A stretch of DNA of 64,000 nucleotides, from contig NZ_LDJL01000002.1 of the NCBI RefSeq assembly GCF_001431405.1, positions 1 through 64,000 on the forward strand, read 5' to 3'. Of the stretch, positions 63,606 through 64,000 are shown one piece after another. Numbering within the stretch: position 1 is the first letter of the stretch; the number at the start of each line of letters is the position of its first letter. Source of the DNA: Pseudoxanthomonas dokdonensis (GTDB taxonomy: Bacteria > Pseudomonadota > Gammaproteobacteria > Xanthomonadales > Xanthomonadaceae). The notes beneath the pieces are model-generated. The model saw nothing but the letters and a program-made list of their open reading frames with translations, had not been told where the DNA came from and did no database searches. A program made the position numbers and the translations under genes.

Positions 63606-64000
63606 GTCGCCAATAGCGGAAGTCCACGGCGTCGATGCCGCGGCGCTGCCGGACAGCGTGCTGACCTCGCCCACCCCGCTGGTGTTGCGCGGCGTGGTCA
63701 GGCACTGGCCGATCGTGCAGGCTTCGCTGCGCTCGCCCGGCGATGGTGTCGATTACATCCGCCGCTTCGCCCGTGATGCACCGATCGTGGCGATGGTGGC
63801 CAAGCCCGGGACCGGCGGCCGCTTCTTCTACAACGAAGATCTCAGCGGCTTCAATTTCCACATGGAAAAGCCGAAGCTGGTGGCGGTGCTGGAAGCGATG
63901 CTGCGGCATCTGCACGACGCCAATCCGCCAACCATCTACATGGGCTCGACCACGGTCGATACCTACCTGCCCGGACTGCGCGCCGAGAACGATGTCGTCC
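63592..64000 (+). CDS. Cupin-like (JmjC-type) protein, cut off by the window end
   Basis: Starts at the GTG at 63592, inside the end of the SapC gene. 136 codons are visible. The N-terminus has the cupin_8 pattern: PTPLVLRGVVRHWPIVQASLR, then PIVAMVAKPGTGGRFFYNEDLSGFNF. The metal-binding His-x-Asp region lies beyond the window. This class includes 2-oxoglutarate/Fe(II) hydroxylases acting on proteins. Its position as the fourth cluster gene fits the receptor-halogenase-SapC-cupin set. Confidence 0.8.
   Translation, partial: MPAIESPIAEVHGVDAAALPDSVLTSPTPLVLRGVVRHWPIVQASLRSPGDGVDYIRRFARDAPIVAMVAKPGTGGRFFYNEDLSGFNFHMEKPKLVAVLEAMLRHLHDANPPTIYMGSTTVDTYLPGLRAENDVV

Overview
The window reads as chromosomal DNA of a high-GC gammaproteobacterium of the Xanthomonadaceae/Lysobacteraceae (Xanthomonas, Stenotrophomonas, Lysobacter, Pseudoxanthomonas and relatives). 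The pointers are a Pil-Chp operon with the pilG-pilI-pilJ-pilL-chpB-chpC content I know from Xylella and Xanthomonas, a gshB-tonB pair, and a TonB-dependent receptor/flavin halogenase/SapC/cupin cluster. The genus cannot be settled from the window. Both ends cut a gene. No rRNA, tRNA, CRISPR array, insertion sequence, phage gene or resistance island was seen.

Layout. 1-2.8 kb (minus): TPM-domain protein, lemA, a TerC-family protein, dgkA. 3-5.3 kb: SGNH hydrolase, two VOC proteins and an atypical ECF-like sigma factor. 5.4-11 kb (minus): one transcription-unit-like block made of response regulator, histidine kinase, periplasmic adaptor, ABC ATPase and MacB-type permease, the last three joined by 4-base overlaps. 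11.2-12.7 kb: two convergent small membrane proteins (DUF486 and YnfA) separated by three tandem 277-bp repeats. Each repeat carries a copy of the 3' end of the DUF486 gene and a palindromic element. 12.9-17.7 kb: nudE-cysQ-mazG on minus, bioA-rsmE on plus, and a small EF-hand protein. 17.9-29.2 kb (minus): the Pil-Chp chemosensory operon for type IV pili, including a 2114-residue PilL. 29.4-31.3 kb: gshB and a TonB-like gene. 31.3-38.7 kb (minus): an ABC-F ATPase, then mrcB, a TPR lipoprotein resembling the PBP1b activator LpoP, yoaA and tsaB. 38.8-45.4 kb: a GT2-GT4 fusion glycosyltransferase, an unknown membrane protein coupled to relA, and a secreted protein. 45.4-53.8 kb: hrpA, dps, recQ and an MscS-type channel. 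53.9-57.9 kb: a DUF4136 lipoprotein, a YdeP-like molybdenum oxidoreductase and fdhD. 58.2-64 kb: the receptor, halogenase, SapC and cupin cluster, cut by the window end.

How the parts work together. The two-component pair probably controls the export system transcribed after it. PilG, PilI, PilJ, PilL, ChpB and ChpC form one signalling pathway to the pilus motors. MrcB and the TPR lipoprotein probably form a cell-wall synthase and its activator. FdhD would supply sulfur for the molybdenum cofactor of the YdeP-like enzyme. The 3' cluster probably couples outer-membrane uptake to oxidative chemistry of unknown purpose, and it has a LacI-type operator candidate in front of it. This cluster, the LpoP-like gene, the degenerate ChpB and the tandem repeat are the parts most worth following up.
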